A program made the position numbers and the translations under genes. From positions 62,001 through 126,000 of the forward strand of contig NW_027526692.1 in the NCBI RefSeq assembly GCF_052857255.1: DNA of 64,000 nt. The letters are read 5' to 3'. Positions 36,241-49,934 of this stretch are shown piece after piece (the first letter of the stretch is position 1; every line of letters starts with the position of its first letter). The notes beneath the pieces were generated by a model, which did no database searches, had not been told where the DNA came from, and saw only the letters and a program-made list of their open reading frames with translations. The DNA is from Amblyomma americanum (Eukaryota > Arthropoda > Arachnida > Ixodida > Ixodidae).

Positions 36241-38820
36241 GTTGTATTAAGCACGAATACATGCTTTACGCGCAGTTATAGAAGAAAACGTTTTGACGCG
36301 TATCAGAGACACTTGTAAAACCGATGTGTTCAGATTTAGCTTGTTTCGGTCTAAAACAACTTGTTTCGTTGTATTAAGCACGAATACATCCTTTACGCGC
36401 AGTTATAGAAGATAAAGTTTTGACGAGTATCACGTGGATACTTGTAAAACCGATGTGTTCAGATTTAGCTCGTTCGGTCTAAAACAGCTTGTTTCGTTGT
36501 ATTAAGCAAGAATACATGCTTTACGCGCAGTTATAAGAGAGAAAGTTTTGACGAGTATCACGTGGATACTTGTAAAACCGATGTGTTGTGATTTAGCTCG
36601 TTTTGGTCTAAAACAGCTTGTTTCGTTGTATTAAGCAAGAATACATGCTTTTCGCGCAGTTATAAGAGAAAAAGTTTTGACGAGTATCACGTGGATACTT
36701 GTAAAACCGAAGTGTTCAGATTTAGCTCGTTTCGGTCTCAAAACAACTTGTTTCGTTGTATTAAGCACGAATACATGCTTTTCGCGCAGTTATAAGAGAA
36801 AACGTTTTGACGAGTATCACGTGGAACACTTGTAATACCGGTGTTGTGATTTAGCTCGTTTCGGTTTAAAACAGCTTGTTTCGCTGTATTAAGCAAGAAT
36901 ACATGCTTTTCGCGCAGTTATAAGAGAAAAAGTTTTGACGCGTATCAGAGGAACACTTGTAAAACCGATGTGTTGTGATTTAGCTCGTTTCGGTCTAAAA
37001 CAGCTTGTTTCGTAGTATTAAGCAAGAATACATGCTTTTCGCGCAGTTATAAGAGAAAATGTTTTGACGCGTATTAGAGGAACACTTGTAAAACCTTTGT
37101 GTTGTGATTTAGCTCGTTTCGGTCTAAAACAGCTTGTTTCGCTGTATTAAGCAAGAATACATGCTTTTCGCGCAGTTATAAGAGAAAAAGTTTTGACGCG
37201 TGTCACAGGGACACTTGTAAAATCGATGTGTTCAGATTTAGCTCGTTTCGGCCTAAAACAACTTGTTTCGTTGTATTAAGCACGAATACATGCTTTACGC
37301 GCAGTTATAGAAGAAAAAGTTTTGACGCCTATTAGAGAGACACTTGTAAAACCGATGTGTTATGATTTAGCTCGTTTGGGTCTAAAACAGCTTGTTTCGT
37401 TGTATTAAGCAAGAATACATGCTTTTCGCGCAGTTATAAGAGAGAAAGTTTTGACGAGTATCACGTGGATACTTGTAAAACCGATGTGTTGTGATTTAGC
37501 TCGTTTCGGTCTAAAACAGCTTGTTTCGTTGTATTAAGCAAGAATACATGCTTTTCGCGCAGTTATAAGAGAAAAAGTTCTGACGAGTATCACGTGGATA
37601 CTTGTAAAACCGAAGTGTTCAGATTTAGCTCGTTTCGGTCTCAACACAACTTGTTTCGTTGTATTAAGCACGAATACATGCTTTTCGCGCAGTTATAAGA
37701 GAAAACGTTTTGACGAGTATCACGTGGAACACTTGTAATACCGATGTGTTGTGATTTAGCTCGTTTCGGTCTAAAACAGCTTCTTTCGCTGTATTAAGCA
37801 AGAATACATGCTTTTCGCGCAGTTATAAGAGAAAAAGTATTGACGCGTATCAGAGGAACACTTGTAAAACCGATGTGTTGTGATTTAGCTCGCTTCGGTC
37901 TAAAACAGCTTGTTTCGTTGTATTAAGCACGAATACATGCTTTTCGCGCAGTTATAAGAGAAAAAGTTTTGACGAGTATCACGTGGAACACTTGTAATAC
38001 CGATGTGTTGTGATTTGGCTCGTTTCGGTCTAAAACAGCTTGTTTCGTTGTATTAAGCAAGAATACATGCTTTTCGCGCAGTTATAAGAGAAAAAGTTTT
38101 GACGCGTATCAGAGGAACACTTGTAAAACCGATGTGTTCAGATTTAACTCTTTTCGGACTAAAACAGCTTGTTTCGTTGTATTAAGCAAGAATACATGCT
38201 TTTCGCGCAGTTATAAGAGAAAAAGTTTTGACGCGTATCACATGGACACTTGGAAAACCGATGTGTTCAGATCTAGCTCTTTTCGGTCTAAAACAGCTTG
38301 TTTCGTTGTATTAAGCACGAATACATGCTTTTCGCGCAGTTATAAGAGAAAAAGTTTTGACGCGTATCAGAGAAACACTTGTAAAACCGATGTGTTGTGA
38401 TTTAGCTCGTGTCGGTCTAAAACAGCTTGTTTCGCTGTATTAAGCAAGAATACATGCTTTTCGCGCAGTTATAAGAGAAAAAGTTTTGACGCGTGTCACA
38501 GGGACACTTGTAAAACCGATGTGTTCAGATTTAGCTCGTTTCGGTCTAAAACAGCTTGTTTCGTTGTATTTAGCACGAATACATGCTTTTCGCGCAGTTA
38601 TAAGAGAAAAAGTTTTGACGCGTATCAGAGGAACACTTGTAAAACCGATGTGTTGTGATTTAGCTCGCTTCGGTCTAAAACAGCTTGTTTCGTAGTATTA
38701 AGCAAGAATACATGCTTTTCGCGCAGTTATAAGAGAAAAAGTTTTGACGCGTATTAGAGGAACACTTGTAAAACCTTTGTGTTGTGATTTAGCTCGTTTC
38801 GGTCTAAAACAGCTTGTTTC
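36241..38820 (+). repeat. 2.58 kb higher-order repeat, copy 1 (20 monomers)
   Basis: This aligns to 38821-40680 at offset 2580 on the left (marker AATACATCCTTTACG at 36388 and 38968) and at 2194 on the right (marker GGTCTCAACAC at 37641 and 39835). The 386 bp difference is three monomers missing from copy 2. The right end holds the TTAACTCTTTTCGGAC and CACATGG monomer pair. Confidence 0.88.
38226..38354 (+). repeat. Exemplar monomer of the CACATGG / AGATCT class
   Basis: This class reads GTATCACATGGACACTTGG and has CAGATCTAGCTC, which makes an AGATCT palindrome absent from the other classes. It follows a monomer with the linked variant TTAACTCTTTTCGGAC. The pair occurs at about 9361-9580 in the left part and is then not seen until about 38 kb, after which it recurs repeatedly to the right edge. 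Confidence 0.85.
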
Positions 38821-40680
38821 GTTGTATTAAGCACGAATACATGCTTTACGCGCAGTTATAGAAGAAAACGTTTTGACGCGTATCAGAGACACTTGTAAAA
38901 CCGATGTGTTCAGATTTAGCTCGTTTCGGTCTAAAACAACTTGTTTCGTTGTATTAAGCACGAATACATCCTTTACGCGCAGTTATAGAAGAAAAAGTTT
39001 TGACGAGTATCACGTGGATACTTGTAAAACCGATGTGTTCAGATTTAGCTCGTTTCGGTCTCAAAACAACTTGTTTCGTTGTATTAAGCACGAATACATG
39101 CTTTTCGCGCAGTTATAAGAGAAAACGTTTTGACGAGTATCACGTGGAACACTTGTAATACCGGTGTTGTGATTTAGCTCGTTTCGGTCTAAAACAGCTT
39201 GTTTCGCTGTATTAAGCAAGAATACATGCTTTTCGCGCAGTTATAAGAGAAAAAGTTTTGACGCGTATCAGAGGAACACTTGTAAAACCGATGTGTTGTG
39301 ATTTAGCTCGTTTCGGTCTAAAACAGCTTGTTTCGTAGTATTAAGCAAGAATACATGCTTTTCGCGCAGTTATAAGAGAAAAAGTTTTGACGCGTGTCAC
39401 AGGGACACTTGTAAAATCGATGTGTTCAGATTTAGCTCGTTTCGGTCTAAAACAACTTGTTTCGTTGTATTAAGCACGAATACATGCTTTACGCTCAGTT
39501 ATAGAAGAAAAAGTTTTGACGCCTATTAGAGAGACACTTGTAAAACCGATGTGTTATGATTTAGCTCGTTTGGGTCTAAAACAGCTTGTTTCGTTGTATT
39601 AAGCAAGAATACATGCTTTTCGCGCAGTTATAAGAGAGAAAGTTTTGACGAGTATCACGTGGATACTTGTAAAACCGATGTGTTGTGATTTAGCTCGTTT
39701 CGGTCTAAAACAGCTTGTTTCGTTGTATTAAGCAAGAATACATGCTTTTCGCGCAGTTATAAGAGAAAAAGTTTTGACGAGTATCACGTGGATACTTGTA
39801 AAACCGAAGTGTTCAGATTTAGCTCGTTTCGGTCTCAACACAACTTGTTTCGTTGTATTAAGCACGAATACATGCTTTTCGCGCAGTTATAAGAGAAAAC
39901 GTTTTGACGAGTATCACGTGGAACACTTGTAATACCGATGTGTTGTGATTTAGCTCGTTTCGGTCTAAAACAGCTTGTTTCGCTGTATTAAGCAAGAATA
40001 CATGCTTTTCGCGCAGTTATAAGAGAAAAAGTTTTGACGCGTATCAGAGGAACACTTGTAAAACCGATGTGTTGTGATTTAGCTCGCTTCGGTCTAAAAC
40101 AGCTTGTTTCGTTGTATTAAGCACGAATACATGCTTTTCGCGCAGTTATAAGAGAAAAAGTTTTGACGAGTATCACGTGGAACACTTGTAATACCGATGT
40201 GTTGTGATTTGGCTCGTTTCGGTCTAAAACAGCTTGTTTCGTTGTATTAAGCAAGAATACATGCTTTTCGCGCAGTTATAAGAGAAAAAGTTTTGACGCG
40301 TATTAGAGGAACACTTGTAAAACCGATGTGTTCAGATTTAACTCTTTTCGGACTAAAACAGCTTGTTTCGTTGTATTAAGCAAGAATACATGCTTTTCGC
40401 GCAGTTATAAGAGAAAAAGTTTTGACGCGTATCAGATGGACACTTGGAAAACCGATGTGTTCAGATCTAGCTGTTTTCGGTCTAAAACAGCTTGTGTCGT
40501 TGTATTAAGCACGAATACATGCTTTTCGCGCAGTTATAAGAGAAAAAGTTTTGACGCGTATCAGAGGAACACTTGTAAAACCGATGTGTTGTGATTTAGC
40601 TCGTGTCGGTCTAAAACAGCTTGTTTCGCTGTATTAAGCAAGAATACATGCTTTTCGCGCAGTTATAAGAGAAAAAGTTT
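38821..40680 (+). repeat. 2.2 kb higher-order repeat, copy 2 (three monomers lost)
   Basis: This is the second copy of 36241-38820. It differs in the CACATGG monomer (here CAGATGG at about 40435, with AGCTGTTTTCGG), and the match ends at about 40680, where a GTATCAGAGG monomer replaces GTGTCACAGGG. Confidence 0.87.
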
Positions 40681-40793
40681 TGACGCGTATCAGAGGAACA
40701 CTTGTAAAACCGATGTGTTGTGATTTAGCTCGTTTCGGTCTAAAACAGCTTGTTTCGCTGTATTAAGCAAGAATACATGCTTTTCGCGCAGTT

Positions 40794-42340
40794 ATAAGAG
40801 AAAAAGTTTTGACGCGTATCAGAGGAACACTTGTAAAACCGATGTGTTGTGATTTAGCTCGTTTCGGTCTAAAACAGCTTGTTTCGCTGTATTAAGCAAG
40901 AATACATGCTTTTCGCGCAGTTATAAGAGAAAAAGTTTTAACGCGTATCAGAGGAACACTTGTAAAACCGATGTGTTCAGATTTAGCTCGTTTCGGTCTA
41001 AAACAGCTTGTTTCGCTGTATTAAGCAAGAATACATGCTTTTCGCGCAGTTATAAGAGAAAAAGTTTTGACGCGTGTCACAGGGACACTTGTAAAACCGA
41101 TGTGTTCAGATTTAGCTCGTTTCGGTCTAAAACAACTTGTTTCGTTGTATTAAGCACGAATACATGCTTTACGCGCAGTTATAGAAGAAAAAGTTTTGAC
41201 GCCTATTAGAGAGACACTTGTAAAACCGATGTGTTATGGTTTAGCTCGTTTGGGTCTAAAACAGCTTGTTTCGTTGTATTAAGCAAGAATACATGCTTTT
41301 CGCGCAGTTATAAGAGAGAAAGTTTTGACGAGTATCACGTGGATACTTGTAAAACCGATGTGTTGTGATTTAGCTCGTTTCGGTCTAAAACAGCTTGTTT
41401 CGTTGTATTAAGCAAGAATACATGCTTTTCGCGCAGTTATAAGAGAAAAAGTTTTGACGCGTATTAGAGGAACACTTGTAAAACCTTTGTGTTGTGATTT
41501 AGCTCGTTTCGGTCTAAAACAGCTTGTTTCGCTGTATTAAGCAAGAATACATGCTTTTCGCGCAGTTATAAGAGAAAAAGTTTTGACGCGTGTCACAGGG
41601 ACACTTGTAAAACCGATGTGTTCAGATTTAGCTCGTTTCGGTCTAAAACAACTTGTTTCGTTGTATTAAGCACGAATACATGCTTTACGCGCAGTTATAG
41701 AAGAAAAAGTTTTGACGCCTATTAGAGAGACACTTGTAAAACCGATGTGTTATGGTTTAGCTCGTTTGGGTCTAAAACAGCTTGTTTCGTTGTATTAAGC
41801 AAGAATACATGCTTTTCGCGCAGTTATAAGAGAGAAAGTTTTGACGAGTATCACGTGGATACTTGTAAAACCGATGTGTTGTGATTTAGCTCGTTTCGGT
41901 CTAAAACAGCTTGTTTCGTTGTATTAAGCACGAATACATGCTTTTCGCGCAGTTACAAGAGAAAACGTTTTGACGAGTATCACGTGGAACACTTGTAATA
42001 CCGGTGTTGTGATTTAGCTCGTTTCGGTCTAAAACAGCTTGTTTCGCTGTATTAAGCAAGAATACATGCTTTTCGCGCAGTTATAAGAGAAAAAGTTTTG
42101 ACGCGTATCAGAGGAACACTTGTAAAACCGACGTGTTGTGATTTAGCTCGTGTCGGTCTAAAACAGCTTGTTTCGCTGTATTAATCAAGAATACATGCTT
42201 TTCGCGCAGTTATAAGAGAAAAAGTTTTGACGCGTGTCACAGGGACACTTGTAAAACGTATGGGTTCAGATTTAGCTCGTTTCGGTCTGAAACAGCTTGT
42301 TTCGTTGTATTAAGCACGAATACATGCTTTTCGCGCAGTT
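40794..42340 (+). repeat. 1.55 kb higher-order repeat, copy 1 (12 monomers)
   Basis: This aligns to 42341-43885 at offset 1547, then 1545 after a 2 bp loss in copy 2 (GGAACACGTAAAAC at about 42505). Shared rare markers are TATTAATCAAG (42177 and 43722), CGTATGGGTTCAG and GTTATGGTTTAGC. It contains the four-monomer (516 bp) repeat starting at 41065 and 41581. Confidence 0.9.
41065..41580 (+). repeat. 516 bp four-monomer duplication, copy 1
   Basis: The run GTGTCACAGGG, GCCTATTAGAGAGAC with GTTATGG, AGTATCACGTGGATAC and GTATTAGAGG with AAACCTTTG is exactly four monomers. It restarts at 41581 and matches for about 2.7 monomers. The same tandem pair is carried in the 42341-43885 copy. Confidence 0.88.
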
Positions 42341-43885
42341 ATAAGAGAAAAAGTTTTGACGCGTATCAGAGGAACACTTGTAAAACCGATGTGTTGTGAT
42401 TTAGCTCGTTTCGGTCTAAAACAGCTTGTTTCGCTGTATTAAGCAAGAATACATGCTTTTCGCGCAGTTATAAGAGAAAAAGTTTTAACGCGTATCAGAG
42501 GAACACGTAAAACCGATGTGTTCAGATTTAGCTCGTTTCGGTCTAAAACAGCTTGTTTCGCTGTATTAAGCAAGAATACATGCTTTTCGCGCAGTTATAA
42601 GAGAAAAAGTTTTGACGCGTGTCACAGGGACACTTGTAAAACCGATGTGTTCAGATTTAGCTCGTTTCGGTCTAAAACAACTTGTTTCGTTGTATTAAGC
42701 ACGAATACATGCTTTACGCGCAGTTATAGAAGAAAAAGTTTTGACGCCTATTAGAGAGACACTTGTAAAACCGATGTGTTATGGTTTAGCTCGTTTGGGT
42801 CTAAAACAGCTTGTTTCGTTGTATTAAGCAAGAATACATGCTTTTCGCGCAGTTATAAGAGAGAAAGTTTTGACGAGTATCACGTGGATACTTGTAAAAC
42901 CGATGTGTTGTGATTTAGCTCGTTTCGGTCTAAAACAGCTTGTTTCGTTGTATTAAGCAAGAATACACGCTTTTCGCGCAGTTATAAGAGAAAAAGTTTT
43001 GACGCGTATTAGAGGAACACTTGTAAAACCTTTGTGTTGTGATTTAGCTCGTTTCGGTCTAAAACAGCTTGTTTCGCTGTATTAAGCAAGAATACATGCT
43101 TTTCGCGCAGTTATAAGAGAAAAAGTTTTGACGCGTGTCACAGGGACACTTGTAAAACCGATGTGTTCAGATTTAGCTCGTTTCGGTCTAAAACAACTTG
43201 TTTCGTTGTATTAAGCACGAATACATGCTTTACGCGCAGTTATAGAAGAAAAAGTTTTGACGCCTATTAGAGAGACACTTGTAAAACCGATGTGTTATGG
43301 TTTAGCTCGTTTGGGTCTAAAACAGCTTGTTTCGTTGTATTAAGCAAGAATACATGCTTTTCGCGCAGTTATAAGAGAGAAAGTTTTGACGAGTATCACG
43401 TGGATTCTTGTAAAACCGATGTGTTGTGATTTAGCTCGTTTCGGTCTAAAACAGCTTGTTTCGTTGTATTAAGCACGAATACATGCTTTTCGCGCAGTTA
43501 CAAGAGAAAACGTTTTGACGAGTATCACGTGGAACACTTGTAATACCGGTGTTGTGATTTAGCTCGTTTCGGTCTAAAACAGCTTGTTTCGCTGTATTAA
43601 GCAAGAATACATGCTTTTCGCGCAGTTATAAGAGAAAAAGTTTTGACGCGTATCAGAGGAACACTTGTAAAACCGACGTGTTGTGATTTAGCTCGTGTCG
43701 GTCTAAAACAGCTTGTTTCGCTGTATTAATCAAGAATACATGCTTTTCGCGCAGTTATAAGAGAAAAAGTTTTGACGCGTGTCACAGGGACACTTGTAAA
43801 ACGTATGGGTTCAGATTTAGCTCGTTTCGGTCTGAAACAGCTTGTTTCGTTGTATTAAGCACGAATACATGCTTTTCGCGCAGTT
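42341..43885 (+). repeat. 1.55 kb higher-order repeat, copy 2
   Basis: This is the second copy of 40794-42340. Private changes are GAATACACGC at about 42963 and GTGGATTCTTG at about 43401. The match stops at about 43885, where this copy passes into GAGAAAACGTTTTGACGAG. Confidence 0.9.
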
Positions 43886-45711
43886 ATAAGAGAAAACGTT
43901 TTGACGAGTATCACGTGGAACACTTGTAATACCGATGTGTTGTGATTTAGCTCGTTTCGGTCTAAAACAGCTTGTTTCGCTGTATTAAGCAAGAATACAT
44001 GCTTTTCGCGCAGTTATAAGAGAAAAAGAAAAAGTTTTGACGCGTATCAGAGGAACACTTGTAAAACCGATGTGTTGTGATTTAGCTCATTTCGGTCTAA
44101 AACAGCTTGTTTCGTTGTATTAAGCGCGAATACATGCTTTTCGCGCAGTTATAAGAGAAAAAGATTTGACGAGTATCACGTGGAACACTTGTAATACCGA
44201 TGTGTTGTGATTTGGCTCGTTTCGGTCTAAAACAGCTTGTTTCGTTGTATAAAGCAAGAATACATGCTTTTCGCGCAGTTAAAAGAGAAAAAGTTTTGAC
44301 GCGTATCAGAGGAACACTTGTAAAACCGATGTGTACAGATTTAACTCTTTTCGGACTAAAACAGCTTGTTTCGTTGTATTAAGCAAGAATACATGCTTTT
44401 CGCGCAGTTATAAGAGAAAAAGTTTTGACGCGTATCACATGGACACTTGGAAAACCGATGTGTTCAGATCTAGCTCTTTTCGGTCTAAAACAGCTTGTTT
44501 CGTTGTATTAAGCACAAATACATGCTTTTCGCGCAGTTATAAGAGAAAAAGTTTTGACGCGTATCAGAGGAACACTTGTAAAACCGATGTGTTGTGATTT
44601 AGCTCGTGTCGGTCTAAAACAGCTTGTTTCGCTGTATTAAGCAAGAATACATGCTTTTCGCGCAGTTATAAGAGAAAAAGTTTTGACGGGTGTCACAGGG
44701 ACACTTGTAAAACCGATGTGTTCAGATTTAGCTCGTTTCGGTCTAAAACAGCTTGTTTCGTTGTATTTAGCACGAATACATGCTTTTCGCGCAGTTATAA
44801 GAGAAAAAGTTTTGACGCGTATCAGAGGAACACTTGTAAAACCGATGTGTTGTGATTTAGCTCGCTTCGGTCTAAAACAGCTTGTTTCGTAGTATTAAGC
44901 AAGAATACATGCTTTTCGCGCAGTTATAAGAGAAAAAGTTTTGACGCGTGTCACAGGGACACTTGTAAAATCGATGTGTTCAGATTTAGCTCGTTTCGGT
45001 CTAAAACAACTTGTTTCGTTGTATTAAGCACGAATACATGCTTTACGCGCAGTTATAGAAGAAAAAGTTTTGACGCCTATTAGAGAGACACTTGTAAAAC
45101 CGATGTGTTATGGTTTAGCTCGTTTGGGTCTAAAACAGCTTGTTTCGTTGTATTAAGCAAGAATACATGCTTTTCGCGCAGTTATAAGAGAGAAAGTTTT
45201 GACGAGTATCACGTGGATACTTGTAAAACCGATGTGTTGTGATTTAGCTCGTTTCGGTCTAAAACAGCTTGTTTCGTTGTATTAAGCACGAATACATGCT
45301 TTTCGCGCAGTTATAAGAGAAAACGTTTTGACGAGTATCACGTGGAACACTTGTAATACCGGTGTTGTGATTTAGCTCGTTTCGGTCTAAAACAGCTTGT
45401 TTCGCTGTATTAAGCAAGAATACATGCTTTTCGCGCATTTATAAGAGAAAAAGTTTTGACGCGTATCAGAGGAACACTTGTAAAACCGACGTGTTGTGAT
45501 TTAGCTCGTGTCGGTCTAAAACAGCTTGTTTCGCTGTATTAAGCAAGAATACATGCTTTTCGCGCAGTTATAAGAGAAAAAGTTTTGACGCGTGTCACAG
45601 GGACACTTGTAAAACCGATGTGTTCAGATTTAGCTCGTTTCGGTCTGAAACAGCTTGTTTCGTTGTATTAAGCACGAATACATGCTTTTCGCGCAGTTAT
45701 AGGAGAAAAAG
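43886..45711 (+). repeat. Mixed satellite stretch with a copy of 37.9-38.7 kb
   Basis: 44100-44937 repeats about 37900-38740 at offset 6197 (the TTAACTCTTTTCGGAC, CACATGG, CTCGTGTCGG and GTATTTAGCACG markers in order). 44940-45430 repeats the order found again at about 46098. A six-base insertion (AGAAAAAGAAAAAG) first appears at 44021. Confidence 0.84.
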
Positions 45712-47510
45712 TTTTGACGCGTATCAGAGGAACACTTGTAAAACCGACGTGTTGTGATTTAGCTCGTTTCGGTCTAAAACAGCTTGTTTCGTTGTATTTA
45801 GCATGAATACATGCTTTTCGCGCAGTTATAAGAGAAAAAGTTTTGACGCGTATCAGAGGAACACTTGTAAAACCGATGTGTTGTGATTTAGCTCGCTTCG
45901 GTCTAAAACAGCTTGTTTCGTAGTATTAAGCAAGAATACATGCTTTTCGCGCAGTTATAAGAGAAAAAGTTTTGACTCGTATTAGAGGAACACTTGTAAA
46001 ACCTTTGTGTTGTGATTTAGCTCGTTTCGGTCTAAAACAGCTTGTTTCGCTGTATTAAGCAAGAATACATGCTTTTCGCGCAGTTATAAGAGAAAAAGTT
46101 TTGACGCGTGTCACAGGGACACTTGTAAAATCGATGTGTTCAGATTTAGCTCGTTTCGGTCTAAAACAACTTGTTTCGTTGTATTAAGCACGAATACATG
46201 CTTTACGCGCAGTTATAGAAGAAAAAGTTTTGACGCCTATTAGAGAGACACTTGTAAAACCGATGTGTTATGGTTTAGCTCGTTTGGGTCTAAAACAGCT
46301 TGTTTCGTTGTATTAAGCAAGAATACATGCTTTTCGCGCAGTTATAAGAGAGAAAGTTTTGACGAGTATCACGTGGATACTTGTAAAACCGATGTGTTGT
46401 GATTTAGCTCGTTTCGGTCTAAAACAGCTTGTTTCGTTGTATTAAGCAAGAATACATGCTTTTCGCGCAGTTATAAGAGAAAAAGTTTTGACGAGTATCA
46501 CGTGGATACTTGTAAAACCGAAGTGTTCAGATTTAGCTCGTTTCGGTCTCAAAACAACATGTTTCGTTGTATTAAGCACGAATACATGCTTTTCGCGCAG
46601 TTATAAGAGAAAACGTTTTGACGAGTATCACGTGGAACACTTGTAATACCGATGTGTTGTGATTTAGCTCGTTTCGGTCTAAAACAGCTTGTTTCGCTGT
46701 ATTAAGCAAGAATACATGCTTTTCGCTCAGTTATAAGAGAAAAAGTTTTGACGCGTATCAGAGGAACACTTGTAAAACCGATGTGTTGTGATTTAGCTCA
46801 TTTCGGTCTAAAACAGCTTGTTTCGTTGTATTAAGCACAAATACATGCTTTTCGCGCAGTTATAAGAGAAAAAGTTTTGACGAGTATCACGTGGAACACT
46901 TGTAATACCGATGTGTTGTGATTTGGCTCGTTTCGGTCTAAAACAGCTTGTTTCGTTGTATTAAGCAAGAATACATGCTTTTCGCGCAGTTATAAGACAA
47001 AAAGTTTTGACGCGTATCACATGGACACTTGGAAAACCGATGTGTTCAGATCTAGCTCGTTTCGGTCTAAAACAGCTTGTTTCGTTGTATTAAGCACGAA
47101 TACATGCTTTTCGCGCAGTTATAAGAGAAAAAGTTTTGACGCGTATCAGAGGAACACTTGTAAAACCGACGTGTTGTGATTTAGCTCGTTTCGGTCTAAA
47201 ACAGCTTGTTTCGCTGTATTAAGCAAGAATACATGCTTTTCGCGCAGTTATAAGAGAAAAAGAAAAAGTTTTGACGCGTATCAGAGGAACACTTGTAAAA
47301 CCGATTTGTTGTGATTTAGCTCATTTCGGTCTAAAACAGCTTGTTTCGTTGTATTAAGCACGAATACATGCTTTTCGCGCAGTTATAAAAGAAAAAGTTT
47401 TGACGAGTATCACGTGGAACACTTGTAATACCGATGTGTTGTGATTTGGCTCGTTTCGGTCTAAAACAGCTTGTTTCGTTGTATTAAGCAAGAATACATG
47501 CTTTTCGCGC
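45712..47510 (+). repeat. 1.8 kb segment copied 16.49 kb to the right
   Basis: This matches 62202-64000 at a constant offset of 16490. Markers are GACTCGTATTAGAGG (45974 and 62464), CAAAACAACATG (46548 and 63038), TTTCGCTCAG (46721 and 63211) and AGAAAAAGAAAAAG. I saw only a few substitutions: 45804, 46024 and near 46995. Confidence 0.9.
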
Positions 47511-48247
47511 AGTTATAAGAGAAAAAGTTTTGGCGCGTATCAGAGGAACACTTGTAAAACCGATGTGTTCAGATTTAACTCTTTTCGGACTAAAACAGCT
47601 TGTTGCGTTGTATTAAGCAAGAATACATGCTTTTCGCGCAGTTATAAGAGAAAAAGTTTTGACGCGTATCACATGAACACTTGGAAAACCGATATGTTCA
47701 GATCTAGCTCTTTTCGGTCTAAAACAGCTTGTTTCGTTGTATTAAGCACGAATACATGCTTTTCGCGCAGTTAAAAGAGAAAAAGTTTTGACGCGTATCA
47801 GAGGAACACTTGTAAAACCGATGTGTTGTGATTTAGCTCGTGTCGGTCTAAAACAGCTTGTTTCGCTGTATTAAGCAAGAATACATGCTTTTCGCGCAGT
47901 TATAAGAGAAAAAGTTTAGACGCGTATCAGAGGGACACTTGTAAAACCGATGTGTTCAGATTTAGCTCGTTTCGGTCTAAAACAGCTTGTTTCGTTGTAT
48001 TAAGCACGAATACATGCTTTTCGCGCAGTTATAAGAGAAAACGTTTTGACGAGTATCACGTGGAACACTTGTAATACCGATGTGTTGTGATTTAGCTCGT
48101 TTCGGTCTAAAACAGCTTGTTTCGCTGTATTAAGCAAGAATACATGCTTTTCGCGCAGTTATAAGAGAAAAAGTTTTGACGCGTGTCACAGGGACACTTG
48201 TAAAACCGATGTGTTCAGATTTAGCTCGTTTCGGTCTAAAACAGCTT
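46561..48247 (+). repeat. 1687 bp higher-order repeat, unit 1 (13 monomers)
   Basis: The unit is marked by TTTCGCTCAG, CACATGGACACTTGG, the six-base GAAAAA insertion, GATTTGGCTCG and TTAACTCTTTTCGGAC. It differs from units 2 and 3 by GTGTTGTG rather than GTGTCGTG near 46787 and by TAATACCG rather than TAATAAAG near 46910. Confidence 0.92.
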
Positions 48248-49934
48248 GTTTCGTTGTATTAAGCACGAATACATGCTTTTCGCGCAGTTATAAGAGAAAA
48301 CGTTTTGACGAGTATCACGTGGAACACTTGTAATACCGATGTGTTGTGATTTAGCTCGTTTCGGTCTAAAACAGCTTGTTTCGCTGTATTAAGCAAGAAT
48401 ACATGCTTTTCGCTCAGTTATAAGAGAAAAAGTTTTGACGCGTATCAGAGGAACACTTGTAAAACCGATGTGTCGTGATTTAGCTCATTTCGGTCTAAAA
48501 CAGCTTGTTTCGTTGTATTAAGCACAAATACATGCTTTTCGCGCAGTTATAAGAGAAAAAGTTTTGACGAGTATCACGTGGAACACTTGTAATAAAGATG
48601 TGTTGTGATTTGGCTCGTTTCGGTCTAAAACAGCTTGTTTCGTTGTATTAAGCAAGAATACATGCTTTTCGCGCAGTTATAAGAGAAAAAGTTTTGACGC
48701 GTATCACATGGACACTTGGAAAACCGATGTGTTCAGATCTAGCTCGTTTCGGTCTAAAACAGCTTGTTTCGTTGTATTAAGCACGAATACATGCTTTTCG
48801 CGCAGTTATAAGAGAAAAAGTTTTGACGCGTATCAGAGGAACACTTGTAAAACCGACGTGTTGTGATTTAGCTCGTTTCGGTCTAAAACAGCTTGTTTCG
48901 CTGTATTAAGCAAGAATACATGCTTTTCGCGCAGTTATAAGAGAAAAAGAAAAAGTTTTGACGCGTATCAGAGGAACACTTGTAAAACCGATTTGTTGTG
49001 ATTTAGCTCATTTCGGTCTAAAACAGCTTGTTTCGTTGTATTAAGCACGAATACATGCTTTTCGCGCAGTTATAAAAGAAAAAGTTTTGACGAGTATCAC
49101 GTGGAACACTTGTAATACCGATGTGTTGTGATTTGGCTCGTTTCGGTCTAAAACAGCTTGTTTCGTTGTATTAAGCAAGAATACATGCTTTTCGCGCAGT
49201 TATAAGAGAAAAAGTTTTGGCGCGTATCAGAGGAACACTTGTAAAACCGATGTGTTCAGATTTAACTCTTTTCGGACTAAAACAGCTTGTTGCGTTGTAT
49301 TAAGCAAGAATACATGCTTTTCGCGCAGTTATAAGAGAAAAAGTTTTGACGCGTATCACATGAACACTTGGAAAACCGATATGTTCAGATCTAGCTCTTT
49401 TCGGTCTAAAACAGCTTGTTTCGTTGTATTAAGCACGAATACATGCTTTTCGCGCAGTTAAAAGAGAAAAAGTTTTGACGCGTATCAGAGGAACACTTGT
49501 AAAACCGATGTGTTGTGATTTAGCTCGTGTCGGTCTAAAACAGCTTGTTTCGCTGTATTAAGCAAGAATACATGCTTTTCGCGCAGTTATAAGAGAAAAA
49601 GTTTAGACGCGTATCAGAGGGACACTTGTAAAACCGATGTGTTCAGATTTAGCTCGTTTCGGTCTAAAACAGCTTGTTTCGTTGTATTAAGCACGAATAC
49701 ATGCTTTTCGCGCAGTTATAAGAGAAAACGTTTTGACGAGTATCACGTGGAACACTTGTAATACCGATGTGTTGTGATTTAGCTCGTTTCGGTCTAAAAC
49801 AGCTTGTTTCGCTGTATTAAGCAAGAATACATGCTTTTCGCGCAGTTATAAGAGAAAAAGTTTTGACGCGTGTCACAGGGACACTTGTAAAACCGATGTG
49901 TTCAGATTTAGCTCGTTTCGGTCTAAAACAGCTT
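48248..49934 (+). repeat. 1687 bp higher-order repeat, unit 2
   Basis: This is the second head-to-tail unit. It shares GGCGCG (49219), CATGAACACTTGG and GATATGTTCAG with unit 1 but has the new TAATAAAG and GTGTCGTG variants shared with unit 3. It is thus an intermediate between its two neighbours. Confidence 0.92.

Noticed and set aside
48592..48597. Polyadenylation signal AATAAA in the TAATAAAG variant (also near 50280 and 54350)
   Set aside because: It is a two-base variant of TAATACCG in one lineage of monomers with no gene upstream. A chance hexamer is the simpler reading.
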